DNA of 64,000 nucleotides from Agrypnia vestita (taxonomy: Eukaryota; Arthropoda; Insecta; Trichoptera; Phryganeidae): NCBI GenBank assembly GCA_016648135.1, contig JADDOH010002290.1, forward strand, positions 273,206 to 337,205, in the 5' to 3' direction. Below the pieces are notes generated by a model. The model made no database searches. It was not told the origin of the DNA and saw only the letters and a list, made by a program, of their open reading frames with translations. The translations under genes were made by a program, and so were the position numbers. This document shows positions 1 through 10,276 of the stretch, one piece after another (positions within the stretch are counted from its first letter, which is position 1; every line of letters starts with the position of its first letter).

Positions 1-381
1 GATTTGATCACTAATGCGCATGAATCACTAGTGATAAACATTTGTGATCTGGTTATGCATTTCCATCACGAGTATCAGTTTCCTGAGGAGACGTTTCTTG
101 CATTATATACCAGGTCCGTCCATCTTGCCGGATATGGTGAAGGGATTCCCTGGACCTAGGATTATACTGTTGATCCCTCCATCGATTCCATTTACCAGAT
201 GAACAATAATATTGAAGATAGCGTTGTTATAAATTTCAAATTCTGGTACATACCTCTCCGATGGATTGATTTCCGGGAGGCAGATAGGTTTAATCCAAGA
301 AATGGGTTAAAGGTACAAACGTACAAGTACATTACATTTCAATATAGTCTAAAGCGTTTTTCCGCTAATTTAAATACATAA
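1..381 (+). pseudogene. Partial unrecognised coding-like ORF, interrupted by one stop
   Basis: Frame 1 is open from the first base of the window to a TAG at 157-159 (52 codons), then open again in the same frame to the TAA at 379-381 (73 codons). The segment before the stop reads like protein (aromatic, acidic and hydrophobic residues mixed; it includes HFHHEYQFPEETFLALYTR). I recognise no family. It could be the tail of a degraded transposon or host gene entering from the left, with the TAG as a disabling mutation, or a chance open frame. A GT after ACCAG near 112 could be a weak splice donor, which would make the first ~110 bases an exon, but the match is poor. Confidence 0.28.
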
Positions 382-2105
382 ATTAGTACTTTATTTACAA
401 ATTTTAATTCTTCGGCCGTATTATGAGATGTTCAGAAAAATAACAGTGGCATCCTTTTATTTAAATCAAATTCAATTCAATCGCTAGCAGAAGAGTCTCT
501 CCGGGCTGGAAGACATCATGACTAAATAATCTTAGATTAAGATTTGGATAGTTCATATTTTCAAGCTCCTGCAAATAAAGTAATGATTGCTATCGATCGA
601 TATCCGGTAAAGGTTTAAAAGAAGGGAAATTAAATTATATATTTTTTTATACTTTTGTAGTAAAGGCTCTGCTCTATGTCCTATTTGATAATTGTCTCAA
701 TCGTTCCTAGATAAAATAGATATGTAGTTCCCAAAGACCACCATAACATATAGAATTGAGCTGATATATATTTCCTGGTTCGCGTTTTGATTCCACGTTT
801 GTTTCCACTACGTTTAACTTTAAAAAATTACTACGAGCTTGCAAATTTTGATAGAATTATGAAACGGTTAAACAAAATTACTCTAAAAATTAAAATATGT
901 TAATAAAGAAGTCGCGCTTTATGACAAATTGATGTTTTTACTTGAAGAGACTCGGTTTGAAACGAAATTTAAAAAAAACGTGTGTTGTAAAAAATACGTT
1001 TTGTTTATAGGGGATTTGATTATGCAAGAATAAATACTTTTAACCGGATTATAAATGTGCCTTAAATGTATCCGAGGAGGGAAATACTTCCACTGTGCCC
1101 CATTAGCTTTAAATAATTTTATATATTTATTTATTTATCTTAATTATTTAGTTCCACACATAATGTTGTGCGGGATAATGCATGATTTAATTTAAACATA
1201 TTGCATTCCATCTAGTCATTCAAAAGTTTTTATAATAAAATTTTTGCACTCCTGATTAAACCTCCTTATACTCACTTTGTTTTGAATTTCTTTTGGCAGG
1301 CTATCGAAGATTTTTAATTTATTTTTTTTATATTGAAATTTCTTTATTGAAAATAAAAATATTACACACATTTTACAATGAATATTACATTTTTTTATAC
1401 ATGTTTAACTGTCCCCAGTAAAGTAATACTTGTGTTTGGGGACAGGAGTATGATACATAAGAGCATGAATGAATAAGAATGGTATCTTATATGAATCTTT
1501 GTATATCCACTTCCCTTGGCCTAAGGAAGGTATGAAATTCAACTCTGTTAAATTATTGCACTCTTTGGTACATCCCTAGAGCTTGTAGGTATATAAAAAG
1601 AACAGGTTTTTTTGAAGTCATTCAATTCGTTCACATTTTTAATCGATAAAATTCTATACGCGAGATAACTATCACTAATTTTTTCTCGGCGTTGTTTCCT
1701 CCGATGACTTCAACTTGTTCCTTTCCGCTCGTCTTTGGTCCTGCGTCGTCTTTTCTCCAATCCCGTCGAGCCTTAATACCCCGTCGGTATTCGGTCTGGA
1801 ATTTTCGTCGTATAATGTAAACGTTGACCGAATCCATCATTAAATCGGCAATCGCTCATACATACCTACCTGTCTGGTTCTTCTGGTAGGTACGACATGC
1901 CCCCTACCTTCTTAGCCGAGACGCATCTTCGGTGCTGAATTTTTATCGCTGATGTGTTTTCAAAAGCGGCTATCAATATGTAAATCCAATTTCTCATAAA
2001 AAGGTAGCCATTTCATTGAAAAAAAATACCATACTTTTTCAAGTAGGTACCTCAAAATAAAATGTGACTTGAAACTGGAGTCACAAAATAAAGTATCTGT
2101 GCGCT
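382..2105. other. AT-rich noncoding stretch
   Basis: No supportable gene. A short open frame on the minus strand at 1631-1840 is rich in Lys/Arg and shows no domain. Around 1310-1460 there is a poly-A/T rich block with 'ctttattgaaaataaaa' followed by TGTCCCC...GGGGACA, which resembles the 3' end of a retroposon, but I cannot assign it to a family. Confidence 0.4.
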
Positions 2106-2254
2106 CTTGTCTTTGACAAAATTAACACGCATATGATTAATATTGGTGAAAGTAGTGTAATGTTGGTCCTGACGAAGAGACGGGTACTTGTCGAAGTCGA
2201 TAAACCTAAAATCTGGTAGTGGTTTATACTAATTTAACTAACACTCTGTTATAT
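2106..2254 (+). repeat. 5'-truncated copy of the hammerhead-bearing inverted-repeat element
   Basis: Shares its interior with the complete copy at 48044-48293: a stretch like 'gtctttgacaaaattaacac', then a TGGTC-CTGACGA-GAGAC...core, then the right terminal repeat 'taactaacactctgttat'. The left terminal repeat is missing. The hammerhead core is damaged: stem II reads GAGACGGGTACTTGTC and the GAAA is followed by GTC instead of CCGG. Confidence 0.65.
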
Positions 2255-2815
2255 GGCATCTGTGTTAATTATTTACTGATTATAAATTGCAATTTAATAA
2301 AAATGAAATTATTTAAAATAAATTAGATAAATTACTTAAATTAATTAACAGAAAAAATGATGAAAATATGTCTGAAGATATTTCATTACCACTGGGACTC
2401 GAACCAGGAATTTTCTCTTGCCTTGTGATAGCGCTATCGTTATAACATGTTACTAATTACTTACAAATAATAGTTTCACCTAAGGTTTCGCGCATTAGGT
2501 TTAAATTCGCCGTAAAATTCAATTATTAGCGTGGTGTAATCGTAACGGTAAATTCTCTCGGCAAGAGAATGTTGAGAAAGGTAGTAGTAATAAAGAGTTT
2601 TTGATACAAAGTTTTTTTTAAAGTTTGGTTTTCTATGTGATTCACATGATTATTTTAAATATCAAAAAACTATATTTTATAACTGCAATCTCACGAAATG
2701 TGGTTTCATTAAAATTTAATATGCCATATACATTTTTATTACCTATAACTCTGAGGCCCGAATCCAGAGACAATAATTAGTGATTTAAATGTTAAAGTAA
2801 GCTTTTTTTTTAATA
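2255..2815. other. Noncoding, AT-rich, with a tRNA-like fragment
   Basis: No gene. On the minus strand around 2388-2450 there is a B-box-like GGTTCGAGTCCCA with a poor upstream arm; this is probably a decayed tRNA-derived retroposon head and not a functional tRNA. Confidence 0.35.
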
Positions 2816-2977
2816 GAGATGCGAACACGGAATACGTGTCACATCAATATTTTTACTATTTTGAAACTAAGCTAAATGCTTGTGCTGTGAAAATAGGACT
2901 TGCTGGTCTGGAGTGAGGTTCGAACCCGCGACCTTTGGATCACGAGGCGAAAGTCCTAACCACAAGACCAATAAGCT
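2816..2977 (-). repeat. tRNA-derived SINE, copy 1
   Basis: Read on the minus strand it starts with a tRNA-like head (box A-like TGGTCTTGTGGTTAGGACTT, box B-like GGTTCGAACCTC), followed by a conserved body ending in 'cacgtattccgtgttcgcat' and an A-rich tail. The same structure recurs at 33635, 37884, 43572 and 43748. RNA polymerase III transcription from internal boxes is the expected mode for such elements. It is too divergent from a cloverleaf, and too long, to be a tRNA gene. Confidence 0.75.
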
Positions 2978-3540
2978 AATTTGCAGTACAAAATAACACT
3001 TAAAGCGTATCTTAACTCTTAAAATTATTTAAATATTGGCTTTGTGTTTGGGCTTTATGCTACCTTTTAAGGGTTCTTGGGTGAGTTCTCATGAAAACGG
3101 CGCTATATAAATTATCGAAATATTATTATTTTGTGTGAGTCAGTATATATGGACAAGTACACCCTTCATTCTTATAATTTCTATCGTAACGAGAATTGTG
3201 TCGTATGAATGTCTGAGCATTAAGATGACTATAATACATGAGTATTGGAAAAGCACTTTAAGCTCACACATTCCCCATAAGACGTGCATGTATCAAATAT
3301 TTCAATATATTATTTACCTTCTACCCATCGTATATAAGAAAATTAAACGAGACAGTATTGAGTACGTAAATATGTATGAGTGATACGTATATAATCCAAG
3401 TCCGTATGCTAATCTTTGGAGTTTCTCTTGGGGCAAAATTTTCTCAGCCTTTATTATTTAATAAATTCCCTAAAACATTGTATGTAATGTAACAATATCA
3501 AAATAACTTTTACAATGAAATATTCTCAGGTCTTAAGTTT
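2978..3540. other. Noncoding, no recognised feature
   Basis: AT-rich. A short open frame of 82 codons on the + strand (3135-3383) has no recognisable domain and no coding-like base composition. Confidence 0.4.
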
Positions 3541-3770
3541 TACAGTGGCGGAGATTAATTCACAGCTTTTGGGAGATAAATTAAAATTGGGATCGGCCCA
3601 GCATCGCCGCGCCGGACCGAAGTGTCCTTAGCAAGATGGCTTTATCAAAGGTAGAACCTTTCCCACAGACGGCCGGAAGGGAGGGTTATGTTGGTCCGAG
3701 ATAAACCGGGATTAAAGAAGCCTTTCGCAATCTGCGTGAAACAGATCGTGAATAATCGCCGGGTCATTTT
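3541..3770. other. GC-rich noncoding island
   Basis: This block is clearly richer in G+C than its surroundings and includes repeated purine/CG blocks such as GCCGCGCCGGACCGAAG and CAGACGGCCGGAAGG. No frame is convincingly coding. It could be an unrecognised enhancer or conserved element, a short exon, or old repeat sequence. Confidence 0.3.
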
Positions 3771-4096
3771 TTACAAAAAACATATTATTATTAAAACCAG
3801 ACCTCATTTTGAATAAAGTATTTTATCAAGTTTTTACCAAACTGTGTCCATAGAAAAAAATGGGCTCTCTTGATTACTTTTTCTTGTTATAATTTAATTT
3901 GGTTGTATTTTTGATATTCTCATTTCAAAGTGTTAAAATCTATTTTTTTGTTACCCGTTGTATCATTTGTCTAATAATAACATGACCTTTTTTTAGATAT
4001 TTCTTTTTTATCAGCGAATTGTTTTATATTAGTTATGATAGGTATCGAAAGATTTATAAAAAATATATTAAAAAATGATAACTTTGTTTATAACGA

Positions 4097-4140
4097 TTAG
4101 AAAGTTTTCGATGCTAACGCATCATCTTCAGTGATGTTAC
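4097..4140 (-). ncRNA. Hammerhead-like core, degenerate
   Basis: Minus strand: CTGAAGA (complement of 4125-4131) fits CUGANGA, a perfect 5-bp stem II follows (GATGC, loop GTTA, GCATC), then GAAA (4106-4109). No clear stem III plus NTH triplet or closing stem I follows, so I treat it as a decayed core, probably left by a Penelope-type element. Confidence 0.35.
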
Positions 4141-5352
4141 TAATACTAAACTTAAGACTAAAGGACGGCATAAGGAGTGGGGTGGAGATTAGAGTTCGGT
4201 GGGTTTGTGGCGTGGTCATTAGGCGCAGAACAGAGGGACGTAATAGATGGAGTTTGGATATTGATTACATTTTTGTTATAATTAATTAATTTTTAATATT
4301 TTAGAAAACTTAGCGATTACAAGAAAAATTCTAAAAAAAAAGAAAGATTTATATTAATTCTGTATATGCTCGTTCGAGTAATATCTTTAAGAATGCATTA
4401 TCAATTTTTTAACATTAAGAACTATTATTCTGATATCTTTGACCTTGGAACCAATGCGTTATTAACTTGTGTAGTTTAATATTTTTTCAATTCGTCTCAT
4501 TCTTTTAACTAAGTTTCAATCGTTTCTACTACAAAAAATTTAATCTACAATATCCCTCTCATGTTAAAATGTTAAAAAAATTTTAAACAAAAAAGTTGTC
4601 AAACATTTATGTCTACACAATGTTTTGTTTTTAAAGGACCATCTATTAGAATCATAAACGACCTGGTTATAATCTATCGCCTAAAATAAAATAAATATAA
4701 AACAAATCATTTTGTAAAGTGGATTGTGCTGATTTATTTATTACAAAATTATATGAACGTCAAATAAATGTGGATAGTTTAGTATTTAGTAATCACATAC
4801 ATAAAAAATATACAAATATTTGATTTATATTATAAAGTTGTACTCATTTAACATTCATGTGAACCTTATCTAAAAACCGTTACTATTGAAGCAGAAACAA
4901 TACCATAATTTCAATGTACTAGTTTCATGTACAACTCAAGGGCTTGGCGGATTATTTTAACCCTTACTAATGTGAGAGTTCATTAACAAGTGGACAGAAA
5001 ACAAAAAAGTCTCCCTTATTCCCATGCTCCGAAATATTCCAACCCTCGTGTACTACTTAAGACCCCAATGCAATCGTGAATTTGAATAGTTTTGAAATTG
5101 AACAAATCTATAAATAATATTGTATACAGGATTGATTCGATATTATGTATTAGTAGTGATTAGGCTACGAAGAATTTTGTTATTTCATTTTAAACTCACT
5201 TAAAACTTTCTCGAATATTTTCAAGAACTGTTAATGTTAATAACTAGTACAATGATCAATGCTTGATACTTTCTGAGCTCTATAAACTAAGGCGCAGTGG
5301 TATATTCGTGAAAAGCTGAAGTTTAATATCATTGAAAGATTTGGCAGATACT
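4141..5352. other. AT-rich noncoding stretch
   Basis: No gene or recognisable repeat boundary seen. About 4140-4260 is moderately G-rich on the + strand and may be the flank of the degenerate hammerhead-bearing element. Confidence 0.35.
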
Positions 5353-5900
5353 TCGTGGTGCAACATTATAATTTAATATATGTTATACTTAACTTTGTAA
5401 TTCACACACACAATATGAGTTATTGAATTACTACTATAATTTCGAGAGGAGCAGTCCCTCTCATCATCAGGTATAGATAATAACTAACTTAAATACAAAA
5501 TTTATCAATCTAGTCGAATTGGTCAGGGGGGCGCGCGGTTGGGAAGGGTATTTTTTCCCCCAAAAAGCTCTAGGAGTGGTGAAGTGGACTGAAATGTGAT
5601 ATTATTTATTAATGTATTTCCAGAATTCAATTTTTTTAGGATTCCAACGGTTTCCAAACTATTCATTATCCATCCTCTTTGAGGAACTGAGAGGAGTAAT
5701 TTTAATTTGTGACTATCGAAAGAATGATTACCGTTATTTTGCGATGTTCTTTTATACATGTACTTAAGTTTCTAGTAGTTTGGCCAATATATTTTTTATC
5801 ACAGTCTCCACAAGTTATCTCATATATTCCTCTTGTAGACCGTACTAAAATTAATTTCGCAAATTGTTTATTAATATTACCACGATAATTTCAGTGTAAA
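5353..5900 (-). mobile_element. Penelope-like element 3' end with GIY-YIG endonuclease remnant
   Basis: Read on the minus strand, about 5836-5740 encodes the hallmark order GIYEITC-GDC, then YIGQTTRN, then a KEHR-type basic segment, as in the GIY-YIG endonuclease that ends Penelope-like ORFs (single-strand nicking for target-primed integration). The frame then shifts by one base near 5740, and the frame at 5759-5523 continues with NHSFDSHKLK and IMNSLETVGILKK, the typical tail after the endonuclease. A matching copy lies at 61915-62395. Because of the frameshift and missing reverse transcriptase this is a dead 5'-truncated copy. A hammerhead core (5429-5473) lies in the 3' untranslated part, as known for this superfamily. 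Confidence 0.8.
5429..5473 (-). ncRNA. Hammerhead ribozyme motif in Penelope-like 3' region
   Basis: Minus strand: CTGATGA (complement of 5464-5470), spacer T, perfect 6-bp stem II (GAGAGG...CCTCTC, 7-nt loop), GAAA (5440-5443), a short stem III region ATTATAGT, triplet GTA, and a closing stem I of about 3 bp (TAC/GTA). Minimal type I hammerheads with tiny stem III are known from Penelope-like elements. Stem I is short here, so activity in isolation is doubtful. Confidence 0.65.
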
Positions 5901-6341
5901 AAAGTACGGCCAGCTCTGAATCCGCACCTATTATTTTATAAATTAATTTTCATATATGCATAAAAAGCTTGTGAACATTTTACCGTTAACACCCTATTTA
6001 ATGTCCAAGATGTTGCGTAATCTTTGACACCTTTACCACGCTTATATTAATTAATTAAATGAATCACTCATTTTACCACGGTTATATTAGGATGGAATCT
6101 TATAATCGATATTTCACCCGCTTCCCAAAGTCCAATAGAGATGAAATTTTGCACAAATATAGAATACTAATCATAATTGATTAACAAAAATTTTATATAA
6201 GAAATAAGTTAATGAGCTCACCAAAAGACGGCGCCAGTTTCCTACCGAAGTGATTTTGTACACTGGGTAATATTAAAACTAAAAAGTAGAAAATTGTATT
6301 ACATGAATTTTTTTAAATACCACGCTTATATTAACGTACTA
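5901..6341. other. Noncoding with repeated ccacgSttatatta word
   Basis: The 15-base word ccacg(c/g)ttatatta occurs at 6036, 6076 and 6320. The middle of the block looks like an internal part of a nonautonomous element. No coding capacity. Confidence 0.35.
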
Positions 6342-6514
6342 AAAAGTAAAAAATAAATTTTTCGTCAAAAAATTTTTGTCTCACTCTCCAAATAAAAGCT
6401 TGGGCGCTTTTCCTCTATCAAAAATAGAATTCTGTAATCTATATCGTAAGCACCCACCTTTTATTTGGAGAGTGAGGCAAAAATTTATTGGGCGAAAATT
6501 TAGTTTTTACTTTT
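6342..6514. repeat. Foldback element, ~60-bp imperfect inverted arms
   Basis: The left arm from 6342 (aaaagtaaaaaataaa... through TCTCACTCTCCAAATAAAAG) is repeated in reverse complement on the right, ending at 6514. The arms share the diagnostic block CTCACTCTCCAAATAAAAG with small mismatches. The single-stranded form would fold into a long hairpin. It lies 22 bases after the third ccacgSttatatta word. Confidence 0.65.
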
Positions 6515-7544
6515 AAGTAGATAGGTACATTAAAAAAAAAATTGACATTAATTTTATTTATACAGAAATGTTATCACTTTTGTAAGAGTGCAGGCAGAAG
6601 AGGCTAATATTATCTGCGACCAACAAAACTGCAATAATTGAAATAAATATTAATGTACATTTAATTGCGTAATAGACAATAATGTCGAAATAGAACATGA
6701 CCTATTCACGCCACCACGCAACCAAGTCAATTGTTTCTTTCACAAATCGGTATATTCAGTTGTTTCGTTCAAACGCCGGAAGTGGATAAAACAAGCTGTA
6801 GGGGAGATACTTAACAGGGCTGTATTCGGGGAAGGTTATTTAAATTTTTAATAACACTGGTAATAACACTGGTTAATTAAAAAAAATATATGACACGAAA
6901 TCTTTTGAAATTGTTCTATAGTTTAAGAGCATTGCTTTTATTTTTTTTGTAACCTAACCTAACCTAACCTGGTGCTAATTTTTTACCAGTTTTACGGTTA
7001 TGTAAAGTTATATTATCCAATTTTACTTGAAATCTTACATGTCACTAAAAATCGTGAAATCGTGAAATGCGTATAAATTTAGAGCAATCTTTTGAATGTC
7101 TTACAATACTAAACAATAAAGAAAAAAAATAAATTCCATTGGTTGTTTAGGTATTTTCTTACCTGCCTTCTGCATTTTCAGTAATTTAAAAAAATCTAGT
7201 TATTTACTGGAAAACATTTTTAACAGTATTTTTATTTATTAGTCTGAATAAATCTTTAAATTCCTAATAAATAATACATATTTCTATTAACTGAAATTGT
7301 GACATTGATTTTTTACTGTTAATCTGGTTCTACTGATGCACTTCAAATAATGAAATTATTATTCAAAACTCATTAGGTTCAGTTACATAAATAAATCATC
7401 TTAACAGAACTATCAGAACAACCGATTAAGGTAAAATATCGGTCAATTAAATAAATTGTCCACGCATTCAGAAATGCTTATAAGAGTTTTTTTGCGAAAT
7501 AAATGCATTTTTATAAAATGAAAACACAATAGATATTTCCTACA
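6515..7544. other. AT-rich noncoding stretch with an interstitial telomere repeat
   Basis: No gene found. The only notable item is the telomere-type repeat at 6951-6970, listed separately. Confidence 0.4.
6951..6970. repeat. Interstitial (AACCT)4, arthropod telomere unit
   Basis: Four perfect tandem AACCT units, i.e. (TTAGG)4 on the minus strand. TTAGG is the ancestral insect and arthropod telomere unit. Four units can arise by chance or by break repair with telomerase, so it supports but does not prove arthropod origin. Confidence 0.6.
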
Positions 7545-7760
7545 GTACCGAAGATTACTAAAATTTACTGAGTTCAAGATTTTATTAATCTATCCCTTTT
7601 TTCTATAAATTTACAGGCTTATGTTTCCTATAAAATCTCTAATTCAGCACATTATAAATTAGTAATCTTCGATGACTGCATTCAGTTTTTTTTTTTGATA
7701 CTGCTGCCATTGCTTTTATGGTGACGTCACAGTTGTCCCATAATAATGCTACTTACATTT
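7545..7760. repeat. Interspersed repeat family C, copy 1
   Basis: Shares blocks with 8640-9090, 23325-23580 and 31865-32115: 'cctataaaatct', then 'agtaatcttcgatgactgca', then a T-rich run and 'actgctgccattgctttta'. An inverted-like start ('ccgaagattactaaa') sits at its left side. This is a noncoding dispersed repeat. Confidence 0.55.
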
Positions 7761-8639
7761 GTTTAATAGTTTTACCCAAATGCTAAAAACAATTCCTCAG
7801 TCATCGATCAATACTAAGCTTACGGCTTAGTTTTTAATGACATTACTCGCCTGAAACTAAAAATATCTACAAAAAACGTATCCAAGTTAAAATCGATTCA
7901 GCAAAAAACGGATAATGTTGGTTCAGCGAATTAAATACTGGTAATTTCCCATTTTAGTGCAAAAAAAACAAACCTTTGATATTGTGTATAGCATGTTAAA
8001 AACAGTAAATTAGTCGAAATAGATTTTTTGCACAATAGAAAAATATGCCAGAAGTATAACTGACTTGCGTAGGTGAAATTATGTAAAAAATGGAGCTACG
8101 CGATGAAACTAATCACGTGTTGAACTTTGACCGTCTCGGATTGGCTTAGGAATTAAAATCTCAAAAAAATGTATACACTAATATGCTATCTGTGAGTGCA
8201 TCTATAAGTATGTGTTTCCAATGTTGATCTCTGTGATGTGGACTTGTGTAATATAAAGTACTTGCGTATTATTTTAAATTGTAATTTTTTCTTATAAAGT
8301 GATCAATCAATCAAATGTCCATAATACTTTTATTATAAATTTAAATGTTTTAAGTTTTTTGATATGCGTGAACGTCGCAAGATATTTAAATATTGAATAT
8401 TGAAAGAATGTGAATGGTGTATTATTGATAACCATCCGGTCTGAGAAACAAACTCAATAATGATTTCGATGTCTATCTACCTGTCTGTCCGTAACTTCCT
8501 GTGACCTCCGTAACTTTTCGTAAACTTGTTTTCCTTTTTTTCATTTTTTCTATTTTTTCTTTTTTTATAGCCGACAACCATGAATTAGTAGTAATAGCGA
8601 TTTTTATCAAAATTTTATCAAGTTTTTTTTAATATTTAC

Positions 8640-9090
8640 CCTGCCGGCAATAAATAATGATTTTAAACCCTGTCGATTGTGCTGTCCGGAACATGAAATG
8701 GTTCACGTCTTTACTGGTACAAGGAAATGGTACAAGTCCTATATATACCTGCTGTATTTTTGACGGGTAACGCAGGTTCGGCGATAGCAACATCGCTATC
8801 GTTGCCGCCTTTGGGTTTGCTGGCCCGGGGTTCAAGCCCCACCTCCTGCCGTTTAATTTCGTTTTTTTGCCGTGAATTCGAACGAAATTACGGACGCTAC
8901 ACGAAGTTACGGGGACAGACAGACAGACAGACAGACAACGAAATTATTACATGTTTGATTTGGAAACATGATTTTGGAATGGATAAAGCTACATTTCCCT
9001 AAAATATTGAATTCAGTACGTTCTTAATTAGTAATCCTCGGTGACAGCATTAAAAACTGTTTTTATATTTTTGGATATTTCTGCCACAGC
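8640..9090 (+). repeat. Repeat family C, longest copy, with (GACA)n and tRNA-like B box
   Basis: Contains 'catgaaatggttcacgtctt', a palindromic GCGATAGCAAC/GCTATCG segment, a B-box-like GGGGTTCAAGCCCCACC, a (GACA)n tract at 8914-8936, 'acatgattttgga' and finally 'agtaatcctcggtgacagca'. The B box suggests a SINE-like, polymerase-III-derived origin, but a good A box is not obvious. Short open frames here on both strands are by-products of the repeat. Confidence 0.55.
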
Positions 9091-9544
9091 CAAAACACTT
9101 TTTACAAAAGTTACAAAAAAAATCGAACAATTAAAAACTATTAGTACCGACGCTAAAATTATTTATTTATTTATTCCCTAAATTCGTCCGGTGCGTCATT
9201 TTTTACAAAAGTTAAAAAAAATCGAACATAAAAAAATAATATAAAATAACTTTGTAAACACCACTTTTTTATTGAAATAAATTCAACATTTTTCGAAGCC
9301 AATGGCTTCTTCGACAGGATAACAAAAATAAAATTAAAAAATCGAAGTAGAGATAATCAAAATATTAAAAAAGAAAATGAATAATATAAGTAGGTACTTT
9401 ATATTATTCATTTTCCATATATATCTTTTTAATTAGGTCACCACAAAATAATTTTGCTATATTTGAAGAAGAAGTAAAAAATGTTAGTTTACCTGTTCTA
9501 AATTATTTATTTATTTATTCCCCAAATCCGTCCGGTGCGTCGTT
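9091..9544. repeat. Local imperfect direct duplications
   Basis: A ~38-bp block (attatttatttatttattccc...aatccgtccggtgcgtc) occurs at about 9162-9200 and again at 9504-9542; a second block (tttttacaaaagtta...aaatcgaac) occurs at about 9088 and 9199. Between them, 9373-9414 is a hairpin (GAAAATGAATAATATAA...TTATATTATTCATTTTC). On the minus strand near 9288-9318 there is a hammerhead-like hairpin with GAAGCC/GGCTTC stem and GAAA, but CTGTCGA breaks the conserved CUGANGA. Confidence 0.5.
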
Positions 9545-9780
9545 CCCCTTCCGGCGTTACACCTGAGGGGATTTAACCGCCACTGCGCCCCCAGCCCCCC
9601 CCCATACGGACACTTACCCGCGTCACACATCCACATCCAGCCGCCGCGCAGCCCCGGCGATTAGCGAGACTTCCCGCGTCAAACTAAGCGCAATTCGTGT
9701 GGAAAGGCCCGGCAGTTCAATTCGGCGCCGAGTAAAAGGGAGCGAAGGATTTCGTCATCTGTACTTCATTACACACTTGA
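9545..9780. other. GC-rich noncoding island
   Basis: C-rich and CpG-containing DNA (CCGCCGCGCAGCCCCGGCG, GGCCCGGCAGTTCAATTCGGC) unlike its AT-rich surroundings. No splice-bounded coding frame seen. Possible regulatory or ancient exonic DNA. Confidence 0.3.
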
Positions 9781-9904
9781 CTCTTATCGTTAATCTTCTA
9801 CAGATTGTTCGACGAATAGCAAAACGAGCTAAAAGATGAACAAACCTTTTGGCGAAAGGAATAATGGAATGAGTCAAAAATTGCAGGTTTTCAGGAGAGC
9901 CAAG

Positions 9905-10276
9905 ACTAACTAACTAACTCACTAACCATCACAGCGTTTTTTCTATCTTGGCACACCACTTTTTCTTCGGCTACATTCATACATCTTCTCATGCAACCTC
10001 CACAATTGTTGATGTTTTAACAGAACGATCTTCCAATACTTGTAGTATCTGATCATGTCAGGTCTTGCGCGGACGCCCTCTATTCCTATTGCCTTCAACA
10101 TTTTAACCATATATTTTCTTAACCATCTTTTCATCACTCATAGGTTCTACATGACCAAATCATCTCAGCACTCCTTTATTTATTCTGTCTACCAAACTAC
10201 AGTCAGCATTACCTTCACTTCTAATTTGTTAATTCCTCACTTTATCGACCAAAGATATTCCACACAAGCGCCTTTC
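9905..10276 (-). mobile_element. Non-LTR retrotransposon 3' fragment with (TTAG)n-type tail
   Basis: Reverse complement of this block matches the 3' end of the element at 20284-21276: the 'gacgcttgtgtgg' region at 10259-10271, the block 'tgctgagatgatttggtcatgt' around 10140, 'atgaatgtagccgaag', and a terminal tandem TTAG/TGAG tail at 9905-9925. Several differences, including a 'taa' in place of coding sequence, make it a dead 5'-truncated copy. It lies opposite to the copy at 20284. Confidence 0.8.

Noticed and set aside
2388..2450. tRNA gene on the minus strand (GGTTCGAGTCCCA)
   Set aside because: Only a B-box-like word is present; no acceptor stem or anticodon arm can be paired.
9288..9318. 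Hammerhead on the minus strand
   Set aside because: The hairpin and GAAA fit but CTGTCGA breaks CUGANGA, and no stem I is formed.
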